In this document: piece by piece, positions 45,462 to 53,067 of the stretch
How positions within the stretch are numbered: position 1 is the first letter of the stretch
How the letters are laid out: every line of letters starts with the position of its first letter
From: Terriglobales bacterium
GTDB taxonomy: Bacteria; Acidobacteriota; Terriglobia; Terriglobales; Acidobacteriaceae
DNA: 64,000 bases
Reading direction: 5' to 3'
Assembly (NCBI GenBank): GCA_035651655.1
Contig: DASRFG010000037.1
Span: forward strand, 1 to 64,000
Position numbers and translations under genes: made by a program
The notes under the pieces: model-generated
Seen by the model: only the letters and a program-made list of their open reading frames with translations
What the model was told of the DNA's origin: nothing
Databases searched by the model: none

Positions 45462-45931
45462 CGAACCGCCTCAGTGCGAACTCCCTGCGGCAACAATTCT
45501 GGGACGTACGCCCTGCCAGAGAAGGCCCGCATGTGGCCGCCCTGCTGTACTACGAGCCCGGGCATTTCAATCAGAAGCGGTCCATGGCCGGAACGGCGAA
45601 TTCGCGCGGCGCGAGTGTATTGCTCAAAATAGGCGCCCATAATTTGCTGCATGTCGGGGATGGTCGGCCCCTGCCATGAAACCGCAAAAACTTTTCCCGC
45701 GGGCGAGACATACTCTCTGACCACGTGCCCGGTAGCAGCCCGCACCTCGTGCACTGTGTACGCGCTGGCAGTGGTGACCCGAAGGCTGGCGCGCATCTGC
45801 GCCTGATCGTTTCGCACCGAATTCACATCACCACCCAAGGCCGCGAACCCCGCCATGGGTAAAGCAAGAATTGCGCAGGCAATGGCCAGCAACCACCCAC
45901 CGTGTTTTGGCAAAGCAGTAAGCACGTTCAT
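45458..45931 (-). CDS. DUF2844 domain protein
   Basis: The 157-residue exported protein has a signal peptide ending near AGFAALGG (residues 27-34). The DUF2844 core contains REYVSPAGKVFAVSWQGPTI and MQQIMGAYFEQY. The C-terminal segment (LLIEMPGLVVQQGGHMRAFS) is well conserved in the family. It is coupled to DUF3443 by an ATGA overlap, so it is probably a partner, for example a chaperone or substrate of the peptidase-like protein. No catalytic residues are obvious. Confidence 0.82.
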   Translation of the reverse strand: MNVLTALPKHGGWLLAIACAILALPMAGFAALGGDVNSVRNDQAQMRASLRVTTASAYTVHEVRAATGHVVREYVSPAGKVFAVSWQGPTIPDMQQIMGAYFEQYTRAARIRRSGHGPLLIEMPGLVVQQGGHMRAFSGRAYVPELLPQGVRTEAVR

Positions 45932-46409
45932 ATCTTTCTCGAATTAAGTTTGTGAAGATGACCGGTTAGATGACGAAATCCACGGTAATGCCACCGGCAA
46001 TTTACAATTCTTTACGTTATGAATCAGAGTCGCTGGCCCACAATTCCAAACGGACCGCAGCAATACACCGAATCCTAGCCATTAAGCCCAACATCGGGCG
46101 GAGCGCTCTGCGCTGGAGAATCGGTGCGGCTTCCGCGCGCCTGCCACGGACGCTGCAAAAATGGCTCCAACTTTCGTGGTGCGGTGAGCGTAGCCAAAAG
46201 GTGGAGAACCCTCGATTGATATGCACCAACTCGTGTACTAGACAGGCATTCTTCCTCGCCTAAAATCAAAATTAGTTCCGGGTCATTTTTAAGCGGCGCT
46301 ATCGAGGGAATCCCAACCAGGGTCCGGGTCGATAGCGCTTTGCCTATTTGAGGGCGTCGCTTTCATTCCAGCCCGCCGCGGGCAGTTTTGCTATCTTGAA
46401 CTCTGCCTA
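45932..46409. other. 478-base intergenic region between divergent genes
   Basis: This region separates the DUF2844 gene (minus) from the dehydrogenase gene (plus). It contains one strong hairpin (46296-46338) and a small one at about 46371-46383 (GCCCG-CCG-CGGGC). A 97-codon frame at 45970-46263 has low-complexity, non-protein-like content and no ribosome site, so I leave it out. No promoter can be called with confidence. Confidence 0.6.
46296..46338. promoter_or_regulatory. Stable hairpin upstream of the dehydrogenase gene
   Basis: GCGCTATCGA (46296-46305) and TCGATAGCGC (46329-46338) are exact complements around 23 bases that can form an inner CCC/GGG stem. There is no T-run on the plus strand beyond TTTGCC. 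It lies 72 bases before the ATG of the dehydrogenase gene and could be a leader structure or the core of a small RNA. Confidence 0.45.
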
Positions 46410-47393
46410 ATGAAAGTCCTCATCGTTCTTCACCATCAGTTTGAGCTCTGGAATGCGCCTGCATGGCTGGCGGATCGTCTACGCCGCGATTTTCACAAGC
46501 TCGATATCACCCAGAGGGACGACTACGAGGGGATTGAAGATTATTTGCGTGACGCCGAGATCGTCATTACCTGGTCGTTGCGTCCCGAACAGTTTCGCGC
46601 TGCCCGCAAGCTACGCTGGATCCATTCCACCGCGGCGGCCATTCATCAGTTGCTGTTTCCCGAGTTGGTGGAAAGTGATGTCATTCTCACCAACGCGCGC
46701 GAAGTGCACGGCCCGGTGGGTGCCGAACATGCGCTGGCATTGATTTTTGCTCTCACAAAAAGACTCCCGGCGGCGATACGTTTTCAGTCACAGCATGTCT
46801 GGGGACAGGGCTTGGTGTGGCGTGATTCGCAGCCCACCTGGGAAGTCCAGGACAGCACGCTAGGAATCATCGGCTTGGGCAGCATCGGCCGCGAGCTCGC
46901 GACCCGGGCGGCCGCGCTTGGCATGCGTGTCGTAGCGGTCCGCGAGCATCCAGAGAAGGGAATGGCCGGAGTTAACGCGGTTTATGGCCCCGACCAGCTT
47001 GATGAGGTTCTCGCTGCGTCAAACTATGTGGTGCTCGCGGCGCCAATTACCCCGAAAACGCGCTCCCTTCTCACCGCCGAGCGCCTCACCAAAATGAGGT
47101 CGGACGCCTACTTGATAAACGTCAGCCGCGGCCCGTTGGTTGATGAAGCTGCCCTGATTACGGCTTTGCAAAAGAAGCAAATCGCTGGCGCCGCTCTCGA
47201 CGTCTTCGTTGAAGAGCCGCTTCCAGCCGGCTCTCCGCTATGGGACATGGAGAACGTCCTCATCACGCCCCACACCGCCGGAATAACCGAGAAGCTCTGG
47301 GAGCGCCAATATGCGCTTATCCATGACAATCTGCGCCGCTTCCTCGCCGGTGAGCCCCTGCGGGGCGTGGTAGATAAATCAATGGGTTACTAA
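46410..47393 (+). CDS. D-2-hydroxyacid dehydrogenase
   Basis: The 327-residue NAD-dependent oxidoreductase has the Rossmann motif GLGSIG (residues 152-157), the substrate-binding Arg in INVSRGPLVDE, the catalytic Glu in VFVEEPLP and the catalytic His in TPHTAG. It reduces 2-ketoacids such as glyoxylate or hydroxypyruvate, or runs the reverse reaction. The exact substrate is not evident. It stands alone with a long leader that contains the hairpin at 46296-46338. Confidence 0.92.
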   Translation: MKVLIVLHHQFELWNAPAWLADRLRRDFHKLDITQRDDYEGIEDYLRDAEIVITWSLRPEQFRAARKLRWIHSTAAAIHQLLFPELVESDVILTNAREVHGPVGAEHALALIFALTKRLPAAIRFQSQHVWGQGLVWRDSQPTWEVQDSTLGIIGLGSIGRELATRAAALGMRVVAVREHPEKGMAGVNAVYGPDQLDEVLAASNYVVLAAPITPKTRSLLTAERLTKMRSDAYLINVSRGPLVDEAALITALQKKQIAGAALDVFVEEPLPAGSPLWDMENVLITPHTAGITEKLWERQYALIHDNLRRFLAGEPLRGVVDKSMGY

Positions 47394-47545
47394 CCTTCAC
47401 CCCGCTCTCGTCTGCATGACCCACGCGGTCAGGCTTCCAGGCCGATTTCATTCCCACCTTGACTTGAAGTTACTTTTGAGTTGCCCTGTATATGACTGTC
47501 GGTAACTGGTGGGGCTAACCGTCTAAAGGCACAATAGAGTTTCCT

Positions 47546-48241
47546 ATGCCACGGCCAGTACTCAGCAAGAGAACTGTTTCCGGTGAGAGCACGGCGTCCG
47601 CCCCCCAGTCACCACCTTCCTCCGCACCGGCCAGCTTGAAGCTTCAGCGCTGGGCACACTCTGCCCAGGTCTTCGTAGTCAAGCATCCCATACCTTTCAT
47701 GGCGGGTTTGGCGTTGGTTATTTTCCTGGTTGCCTTTCACGTAAACCGTTCTATCGGCGCAGCCAATCTGCAAATCAAGATGCAGCACGGTTTCCGTTCC
47801 GCAGAAGTGTCGGTCTGGGTTGACGACCAACTCACGTACACAGGCAAGACCAGTGCAAAAAAGCGCCGCTTGCGTATGCTTCCGGCGACGGTGCAGGGCA
47901 CTCTGGTGCGTACCATACAAGTTCCTGCGGGCAGCCATGAGTTGCGGGTACGCGTGCACTCCTCCGATGGATACGATTCCACAGGACGAATCACTGGGGA
48001 TTTTGCTCGCAAGGCGGACATGGGTTTGCTGATTGCAGCCGGAAAACCAGGAAATGACCTTGCTTTATCTTGGGTCAATGGCGCTGGTTTAACTGCCGAA
48101 CTTGGCCCGGTATGGTATGTAAAGTACGCTGGCTCACTGCTGATGACCATCGCAGGGTCCATCATCTCCGCCTGTACCGCATTCGTGATCCGCGAATTGC
48201 CCAACATTGCCCGCCGCAGCAGCGAACAAACCAAAGCTTGA
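47546..48241 (+). CDS. Hypothetical membrane protein upstream of the deiodinase-like gene
   Basis: The 231-residue protein has a Ser/Pro-rich cytoplasmic start, a membrane helix (about residues 49-67: PFMAGLALVIFLVAFHVNRS) and a soluble beta-rich domain (about 70-165; AEVSVWVDDQLTYTGKTSAK; VPAGSHELRVRVHSSDGYDS). The domain may be a carbohydrate-binding or PEGA-like fold. A second helix lies near 190-215. I do not recognise the family. It ends 20 bases before the selenoprotein gene on the same strand, so the two are probably co-transcribed and act in the same membrane. Confidence 0.7.
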   Translation: MPRPVLSKRTVSGESTASAPQSPPSSAPASLKLQRWAHSAQVFVVKHPIPFMAGLALVIFLVAFHVNRSIGAANLQIKMQHGFRSAEVSVWVDDQLTYTGKTSAKKRRLRMLPATVQGTLVRTIQVPAGSHELRVRVHSSDGYDSTGRITGDFARKADMGLLIAAGKPGNDLALSWVNGAGLTAELGPVWYVKYAGSLLMTIAGSIISACTAFVIRELPNIARRSSEQTKA

Positions 48242-48261
48242 AAGCTTGCTCCTGAGTTAGA

Positions 48262-48993
48262 ATGCCCAACATGCGTAAGGTTCTTGTGCGGACAGCCATA
48301 GGCCTGGCGGTCATCTACGTCGTGTTTCTGGGTTTCATCACCTGGGCCATGCGCCAACCACCGGAGACCTTCGGCCGTGTCATGTCGCATATGACGAATG
48401 CCGTGTTTCTGGTGGCGCCTTTTGAAACTCTCTGGACACAGGCGCGCGCCGGGCAGCTCCAACCTGGCCAAGCCGCGCCAGACTTTTCACTGACAACCCT
48501 GGACCATACCTCGCAGATCAGTCTGGCTTCTTTCCGCGGCAAGCAGCCCGTGGTCCTCATATTCGGGAGCTATACCTGACCCCCATTTCGGCGGGAGGTT
48601 CCTGCCCTCAACACGCTGTACGATCAGTATCGCGACAAAGCCGCCTTTTACGCGGTATACATTCTCGAGGCACACCCTAGCGACGTCTGGCAAATGGAGA
48701 GTAACGTCCGCGACAAGGTGGTCTTTCAGAGTCCGCGGAATGTGGATGAGCGTACCCAAGTTGCAGGAACCTGCGTGCGCAAGCTAGGCATCAAGTTCCC
48801 GGCGCTCATTGACGGCTTCGACAATGCTGCTGAAAAGGCTTACACCGGTTGGCCTGACCGCATGTACGTCATAGACACTCAGGGTCGCATTGTCTATAAG
48901 AGCAAACCCGGTCCGTTCGGTTTCAAGACCAAGGAATTGGGCGCTGCCCTGGCGCAGTTGTTTCCAGCCCAGCCCAGCAGGGCCCAGAACTAA
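48262..48993 (+). CDS. Iodothyronine-deiodinase-like selenoprotein (Sec at UGA 48577)
   Basis: The reading frame runs from 48262 to the TAA at 48991-48993, with one in-frame TGA at codon 106. Read as selenocysteine, it gives a 243-residue protein. An N-terminal membrane anchor (about residues 7-30) leads to a thioredoxin-like domain (APDFSLTTL), the active site GSYT-U106-PPF, and YILEAHPSDVW. The vertebrate deiodinase active site is GSCT-U-PPF followed by YIEEAHPSDGW, so both catalytic blocks are matched on the two sides of the TGA. A SECIS-type hairpin lies at 48590-48606. Translation ending at the TGA would leave only the anchor and half a fold. The family also occurs in other bacteria, and its bacterial substrate is unknown. 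The start could also be the ATG three codons in. Confidence 0.88.
48577..48579 (+). promoter_or_regulatory. In-frame UGA recoded as selenocysteine
   Basis: TGA stands where deiodinase-fold proteins have the catalytic Sec (or Cys in homologues), with conserved GSYT before it and PPF after it. Homology continues in the same frame on both sides, so a frameshift is excluded. Confidence 0.87.
48590..48606 (+). promoter_or_regulatory. Bacterial SECIS element
   Basis: GGCGGGAGGTTCCTGCC folds into a 7-base stem (one G-U pair) with a GGU loop; opening the top A-U pair gives the loop AGGUU. The stem begins 10 bases after the UGA. The fdhF SECIS of E. coli has a GC-rich stem about 11 bases after UGA and an AGGUCU loop in which the GGU is read by SelB. 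Position, stem and loop agree closely. Confidence 0.8.
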
Positions 48994-49186
48994 TCGGCAT
49001 TAATATGGATTGAGGTTGCAATGCCGGAGGTGGTACCTGCTCCCGATGTCGTTTCCATAGGAAATAAAGAACTACTAAGAAGAGGACGAGCAGCGCAATC
49101 GCGATGCCCAGCACCTCTCTCCCAGCAGATCTTGACGCAGAACTCCCTAGGGAACGAGCCATATCAATTGGATGCTGAAATTTCAC
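48923..49186 (-). CDS. Possible small single-helix membrane protein downstream of lspA
   Basis: The 87-residue frame (GTG at 49186) contains one very hydrophobic helix (about residues 25-44: VLGIAIALLVLFLVVLYFLW) with basic residues after it, and a Pro-rich tail. It lies 81 bases after lspA on the same strand and overlaps the 3' end of the selenoprotein gene by 71 bases in antisense. No ribosome site is seen before the GTG or the internal ATG. An opposing frame at 49021-49251 has a weak GAGG site but no protein-like features. Only one of the two, or neither, is real. Confidence 0.35.
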   Translation of the reverse strand: MKFQHPIDMARSLGSSASRSAGREVLGIAIALLVLFLVVLYFLWKRHREQVPPPALQPQSILMPISSGPCWAGLETTAPGQRPIPWS

Positions 49187-49267
49187 AGCCGGAGGAGCCC
49201 GAGCTGGATAATGACCCCGACCGTCGCAGGCCCTTTATAGGTGTTATTTGAGGAACATGCCAGCGCG

Positions 49268-49810
49268 TTATCGGCTTATCGCCTTCGGTTCGCTCGCGGA
49301 CTTCTCGAAAAGGATCTCAGCCACCAGCAGGAACGCACCGATCACAATTGCACTGTCCGCGATATTGAAGGCCGGCCAATGATAGCTTCCCAGATAAAAA
49401 TCGAGAAAGTCCACCACGTGTCCGCTGAGCAGTCGGTCCCACAAATTTCCGATCGCGCCTCCCAGAATGAGCGCCAGGCCCACGCCGGTGCTGGTCATCG
49501 CGTGACTGTTCTTCCACAGCAGGGCTGAGACCACTACCAGTGCTACCAGAGAAAACAGCACCAAAACCGTGACCTTCCACGCCGAGGGAGATTCCGCGAA
49601 CAGGCCGAATGCCGCCCCACGGTTCTCCACGTGCGTCAGATGAAAGAAGCCGGGGATCACGACTACGCTGTCGTGAAGTCCAACACTGCGCTCAATCGTC
49701 CACTTCGCTAGCCGGTCAAAGCACACCACCAGCACGGAAATCAGGAAATGGTACTTGCGCATGGCATGGGCATTACTCAAGGTAGGATTGCTCACCGCCA
49801 GATCGGCCAT
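49268..49810 (-). CDS. lspA: Lipoprotein signal peptidase (signal peptidase II)
   Basis: The 180-residue four-helix aspartic peptidase cleaves lipoprotein signal peptides before the lipidated Cys. Family blocks are visible: the NRGAAFG motif, GGAIGNLWDRL with the first catalytic Asp region, VVDFLDFYLG, and AFNIADSAIVIG with the second Asp. The start is set at ATG 49810, 32 bases after ileS; longer in-frame versions would run back into ileS. The ileS-lspA order is widespread. It serves the lipoproteins encoded here, for example the RND adaptor and the DUF3443 protein. Confidence 0.93.
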   Translation of the reverse strand: MADLAVSNPTLSNAHAMRKYHFLISVLVVCFDRLAKWTIERSVGLHDSVVVIPGFFHLTHVENRGAAFGLFAESPSAWKVTVLVLFSLVALVVVSALLWKNSHAMTSTGVGLALILGGAIGNLWDRLLSGHVVDFLDFYLGSYHWPAFNIADSAIVIGAFLLVAEILFEKSASEPKAISR

Positions 49811-49842
49811 AGTTAATATTTTACCTGCGACGTCCAGCCCCG

Positions 49843-52692
49843 CTAGTGACTCTCTATCTCCTTCAGCACGGCGCTGCACCGCTCGCACACAGCCGGATAG
49901 ATGCTGTTCTCGCCCACGTGGATCGAATAATTCCAGCAACGTTCGCACTTCCTGCCCGGCGCCTTACTTACTTTGACGGAAACACCCGTCGCTCCGTTAC
50001 CAGCGGCGCTTCGTTCCAGATTGACCTTGGAGACAATAAATAAATAACGCAGCTGGTCCTGGTAACGCGCCAAGACTGAATAGGCCGGATCATTGGCAGC
50101 GATCGTTACCTGCGCCTCGAGGCCGCTCCCGATTTGTTTCTCATTGCGCGCCGTCTCCAGTGCCTTCAGCACTTCATTGCGAACCGCCTGCAACAGCGTC
50201 CAGTCCGAGCGCAGTTGCTCCCAATTCTCTTCCGTCGGGAGCGCGCCGGTGACTTCCTCCGGCCGGGGAAACGTCGTCAGGTGCACGCTCTCCAGCCGGT
50301 CAGGCAGGTTGGGAAGGAATTGCCAGATTTCGTCGGTGGTGAAGCTCAGAATTGGCGCCAGCAGCCGAACCAGCGCCTCGCCGATTCGCCAGATCGCAGT
50401 CTGGGCCGAGCGTCGTCCAATCGAGCCAGGAGCCTGAGTATAAAGCCTGTCCTTTAACACGTCGAAGTAGAACGCGCTCAAATCCACCACGCAGAACTGG
50501 TTCAGGCGCTGGTAGATTCTGTGAAACGCCATCTCTTCATACCAGCGCTCCACCTGCGCTACGACTTCGGCTGCCTGGCGCAACATGTAACGATCCAGCG
50601 GCTCCATCTTGGCGTACTCAACTGCGTCTTTCCGCGGATCGAAATCTGACAGATTGCCCAAAATGTACCTGAACGTATTGCGGATCTTGCGATAGTTCTC
50701 CGCGATTCGCTGCATCAGCTGCTCCGAGCCGACCACATCCTCGCGGAAGTCCACCGATGCCACCCACAGCCGCACAATCTCCGCGCCCAGGCGATTAGCA
50801 ATGTCCACGGGATCCACGTCGTTGCCGCGCGATTTCGACATAGCGCGGCCTTGCTCGTCGAGCGTCCAGCCGTTGGTGGAAACCATGCGATACGGCGCCT
50901 GATTGCGCGTTCCCACCGAGCAGAGCAGGGAAGAGTGAAACCAGCCGCGGTACTGGTCGCCGCCTTCGATGTACATGTCGGCCGGCCACGGCAGCCCCGG
51001 TTCACGGCCCAGTACAGCCGCATGGCTCGACCCGGACTCGAACCACACATCAATGATGTCCATCTCCTTCTTGAAGCGCGTCCCGCCGCACTTCCCGCAC
51101 TTTGCGTCTGGCGGGACAAGCATGTCGGCTTTGTCCGTGTACCAGACGTCCACGCCCTCGCGCGCCACCAGCGCAACCACCTTGGCGTAAACTTCTTTGG
51201 ATTGCAACGCCAGCCCACAGCCTTCGCACAGGTACACCGCGATGGGCACTCCCCACAGGCGCTGGCGCGAGATGCACCAATCCGGGCGGGTAGCGATCAT
51301 GTTGGAGATACGCTCCTCTCCCCAGGCGGGGTCCCACTTCACCTTCCTGATCTCTTCCAGCGCGCGAGTGCGCAACGTGCCGCCCGGCAGCTTGCCTTCC
51401 ATGGAGATGAACCACTGCTCGGTTGCGCGAAATATGACAGGATTGTGACAACGCCAGCAGTGGGGATAGGAGTGCTCCAACTTTTCGGTGTGCAATAGCG
51501 CACCGCGCGCTTTCAGCAACTCGATAACCGGCTGGTTGGCCTCAAACACAGTTTTGCCGTCATACTCGGGCAAACCGTTACGCAGGCGGCCGGCAGCATC
51601 AACATTGCAAGTCTGGTCGAGCTTGTACTTCACACCGGTATAGAAATCGTCAGCGCCATGGGAGGGTGCAGTGTGCACCACGCCCGTACCCTGGTCCATG
51701 GTGACGTAGTCCGCAAGTACGCCCAGTATCTTGCGCTCTGGCCAAGGCAGGAATGGATGGTAGAAGTACAAGTGCTCCATCCGGCTTCCCGGAAAGCGGG
51801 CAACGATTTTCCAGTCCTCAAAGCCACACTTCTCAGCGGTTAGGCTGGCCAGCTTTTCGGCCACGATATAAGTGTCGTTCCCGGTTTCTATCGCCACATA
51901 CTCTTCATTGGGATGAAACGCCGCCGCCATCGAGGCGGGCAGCGTCCAGGGAGTTGTGGTCCAGATGATGGTCGAAACCGTTTTGCCATCGAAAATGCGC
52001 TTGTCGGCGAGCTCGGGATCGATGTTTCGCGGATCGGATTGCAGCCGGTACTTCACCCAAACGCTCGGGCTGGTGTGGTTCTCGTACTCAACTTCGGCTT
52101 CCGCCAGCGCCGTGCGGTCGTGAATGCACCAGTACACCGGACGCAAGCCCTTGTACACAAAACCGTTCTCGAGAAATGTATAGAGGGTCTCCAGCACCAC
52201 CGACTCATATTCCGGAGTCATGGTGGAGTAGGGCCGCTCCCAACGCCCAAAGACGCCGATGCGCTTGAACTGCTCGCGCTGTAGCTCCAGATATGTCTCC
52301 GCGTACTTGCGGCAGGCCTGCCGAATTTCCAGCGGGCTCATGGTCTGCTTCTTCTTGCCCAACGCGCTGTCCACTTTGATCTCGATGGGCAGTCCGTGGC
52401 AGTCCCACCCCGGCACATAGGGAGCGTCTAAACCCGCCATGGTCTTGGACTTGACAATGAAATCCTTAATGCACTTATTGAGTGCATGGCCCATGTGCAA
52501 GGGGCCATTGGCATACGGAGGCCCGTCATGCAGGACGTAGACAGGCGCTCCCGCGCGCGCCTTTCGGATGGAGTCATAAATCCTTAACTCTTCCCAGCGA
52601 GCCAGTATCCTGGGCTCGTTCTGAGGCAGATTCGCCTTCATTCCGAAGTCGGTGTTCGGCAGGTTTAAGGTAGATTTCAGCTCGAGCGCCAC
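49843..52692 (-). CDS. ileS: Isoleucyl-tRNA synthetase
   Basis: The 949-residue class I synthetase charges tRNA-Ile. The HIGH motif is HMGH (residues 66-69) in PPYANGPLHMGHALNKCIKD, and the KMSKS motif is AMSKSRGNDVDP. The editing (CP1) domain lies between them. The C terminus has the zinc-binding CERCWNYSIHVG...CERC pair found in the E. coli-type enzyme. GTG at 52692 is the start. It is followed by lspA 32 bases later. All core motifs are intact. Confidence 0.97.
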   Translation of the reverse strand: MALELKSTLNLPNTDFGMKANLPQNEPRILARWEELRIYDSIRKARAGAPVYVLHDGPPYANGPLHMGHALNKCIKDFIVKSKTMAGLDAPYVPGWDCHGLPIEIKVDSALGKKKQTMSPLEIRQACRKYAETYLELQREQFKRIGVFGRWERPYSTMTPEYESVVLETLYTFLENGFVYKGLRPVYWCIHDRTALAEAEVEYENHTSPSVWVKYRLQSDPRNIDPELADKRIFDGKTVSTIIWTTTPWTLPASMAAAFHPNEEYVAIETGNDTYIVAEKLASLTAEKCGFEDWKIVARFPGSRMEHLYFYHPFLPWPERKILGVLADYVTMDQGTGVVHTAPSHGADDFYTGVKYKLDQTCNVDAAGRLRNGLPEYDGKTVFEANQPVIELLKARGALLHTEKLEHSYPHCWRCHNPVIFRATEQWFISMEGKLPGGTLRTRALEEIRKVKWDPAWGEERISNMIATRPDWCISRQRLWGVPIAVYLCEGCGLALQSKEVYAKVVALVAREGVDVWYTDKADMLVPPDAKCGKCGGTRFKKEMDIIDVWFESGSSHAAVLGREPGLPWPADMYIEGGDQYRGWFHSSLLCSVGTRNQAPYRMVSTNGWTLDEQGRAMSKSRGNDVDPVDIANRLGAEIVRLWVASVDFREDVVGSEQLMQRIAENYRKIRNTFRYILGNLSDFDPRKDAVEYAKMEPLDRYMLRQAAEVVAQVERWYEEMAFHRIYQRLNQFCVVDLSAFYFDVLKDRLYTQAPGSIGRRSAQTAIWRIGEALVRLLAPILSFTTDEIWQFLPNLPDRLESVHLTTFPRPEEVTGALPTEENWEQLRSDWTLLQAVRNEVLKALETARNEKQIGSGLEAQVTIAANDPAYSVLARYQDQLRYLFIVSKVNLERSAAGNGATGVSVKVSKAPGRKCERCWNYSIHVGENSIYPAVCERCSAVLKEIESH

Positions 52693-52984
52693 TCTTCTAT
52701 GCGTCCTCGTGGTGGATTCTTTTCATTATAGGGAGCAGAGAAACAGCCGTCCAACGCGCCCCATTTAACAGCCTGCAACAATGTCTGTTGTGAACTTCGG
52801 TTCCTGTCCTTCGGGACACCTCTGTATGAATTTTCTTTTAGGGTGACGTTTTGGGAATTCAGGCATCTAAAAGTGGGAATGCACTTCCTACATTTCCCGG
52901 TAGGGGTAAGATTTTCCCGACTGAAAGTGGGGAATTCTGAGCTTTACAAAGGCTTTTTAAGCAGAATGTCACCCGAAAGCAACT
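52693..52984. promoter_or_regulatory. Upstream region of the TonB gene with TTCCC/GGGAA dyads
   Basis: The 375-base gap between ileS and the TonB gene has no convincing ORF (a 68-codon frame at 52843-53049 is not protein-like). It contains three GGGAA/TTCCC half-site pairs: 52875-52888, 52894-52906 (imperfect) and 52914-52934, placed about 50-120 bases upstream of the sigma-54-type promoter at 52985. This is the distance at which NtrC-family activators bind. Confidence 0.4.
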
Positions 52985-53000
52985 TGGCACTCCATGTGCT
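52985..53000 (+). promoter_or_regulatory. Candidate sigma-54 (-24/-12) promoter of the TonB gene
   Basis: TGGCACTCCATGTGCT has a perfect -24 box (TGGCAC) and a -12 box GTGCT (one mismatch to TTGCT), with the required GG-N10-GC spacing. Transcription would start near 53011, 57 bases before the ATG. A sigma-54 activator is encoded at 34217-35593. Confidence 0.5.
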
Positions 53001-53067
53001 CATCTCGTTTAATGACGACGGTTACCTGACCGTGGCAAGTGGGACATAGGGCCCCTGGGACGAAATT

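Noticed and set aside
45970-46263. 97-codon frame in the intergenic region
   Set aside because: No ribosome site, no domain or membrane features, residue use unlike its neighbours, and it ends just short of the strong hairpin.
48577-48579. TGA as a true stop or a pseudogene lesion in the deiodinase-like gene
   Set aside because: The frame continues with conserved deiodinase residues on both sides, the TGA is exactly at the Sec position, and a SECIS hairpin follows.
49021-49251. 76-codon plus-strand frame after the selenoprotein gene
   Set aside because: It has a weak GAGG site but a polar, feature-free product that conflicts with the membrane-helix frame on the other strand.
52843-53049. 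68-codon frame before the TonB gene
   Set aside because: It covers the dyads and sigma-54-type promoter and shows no protein-like pattern.
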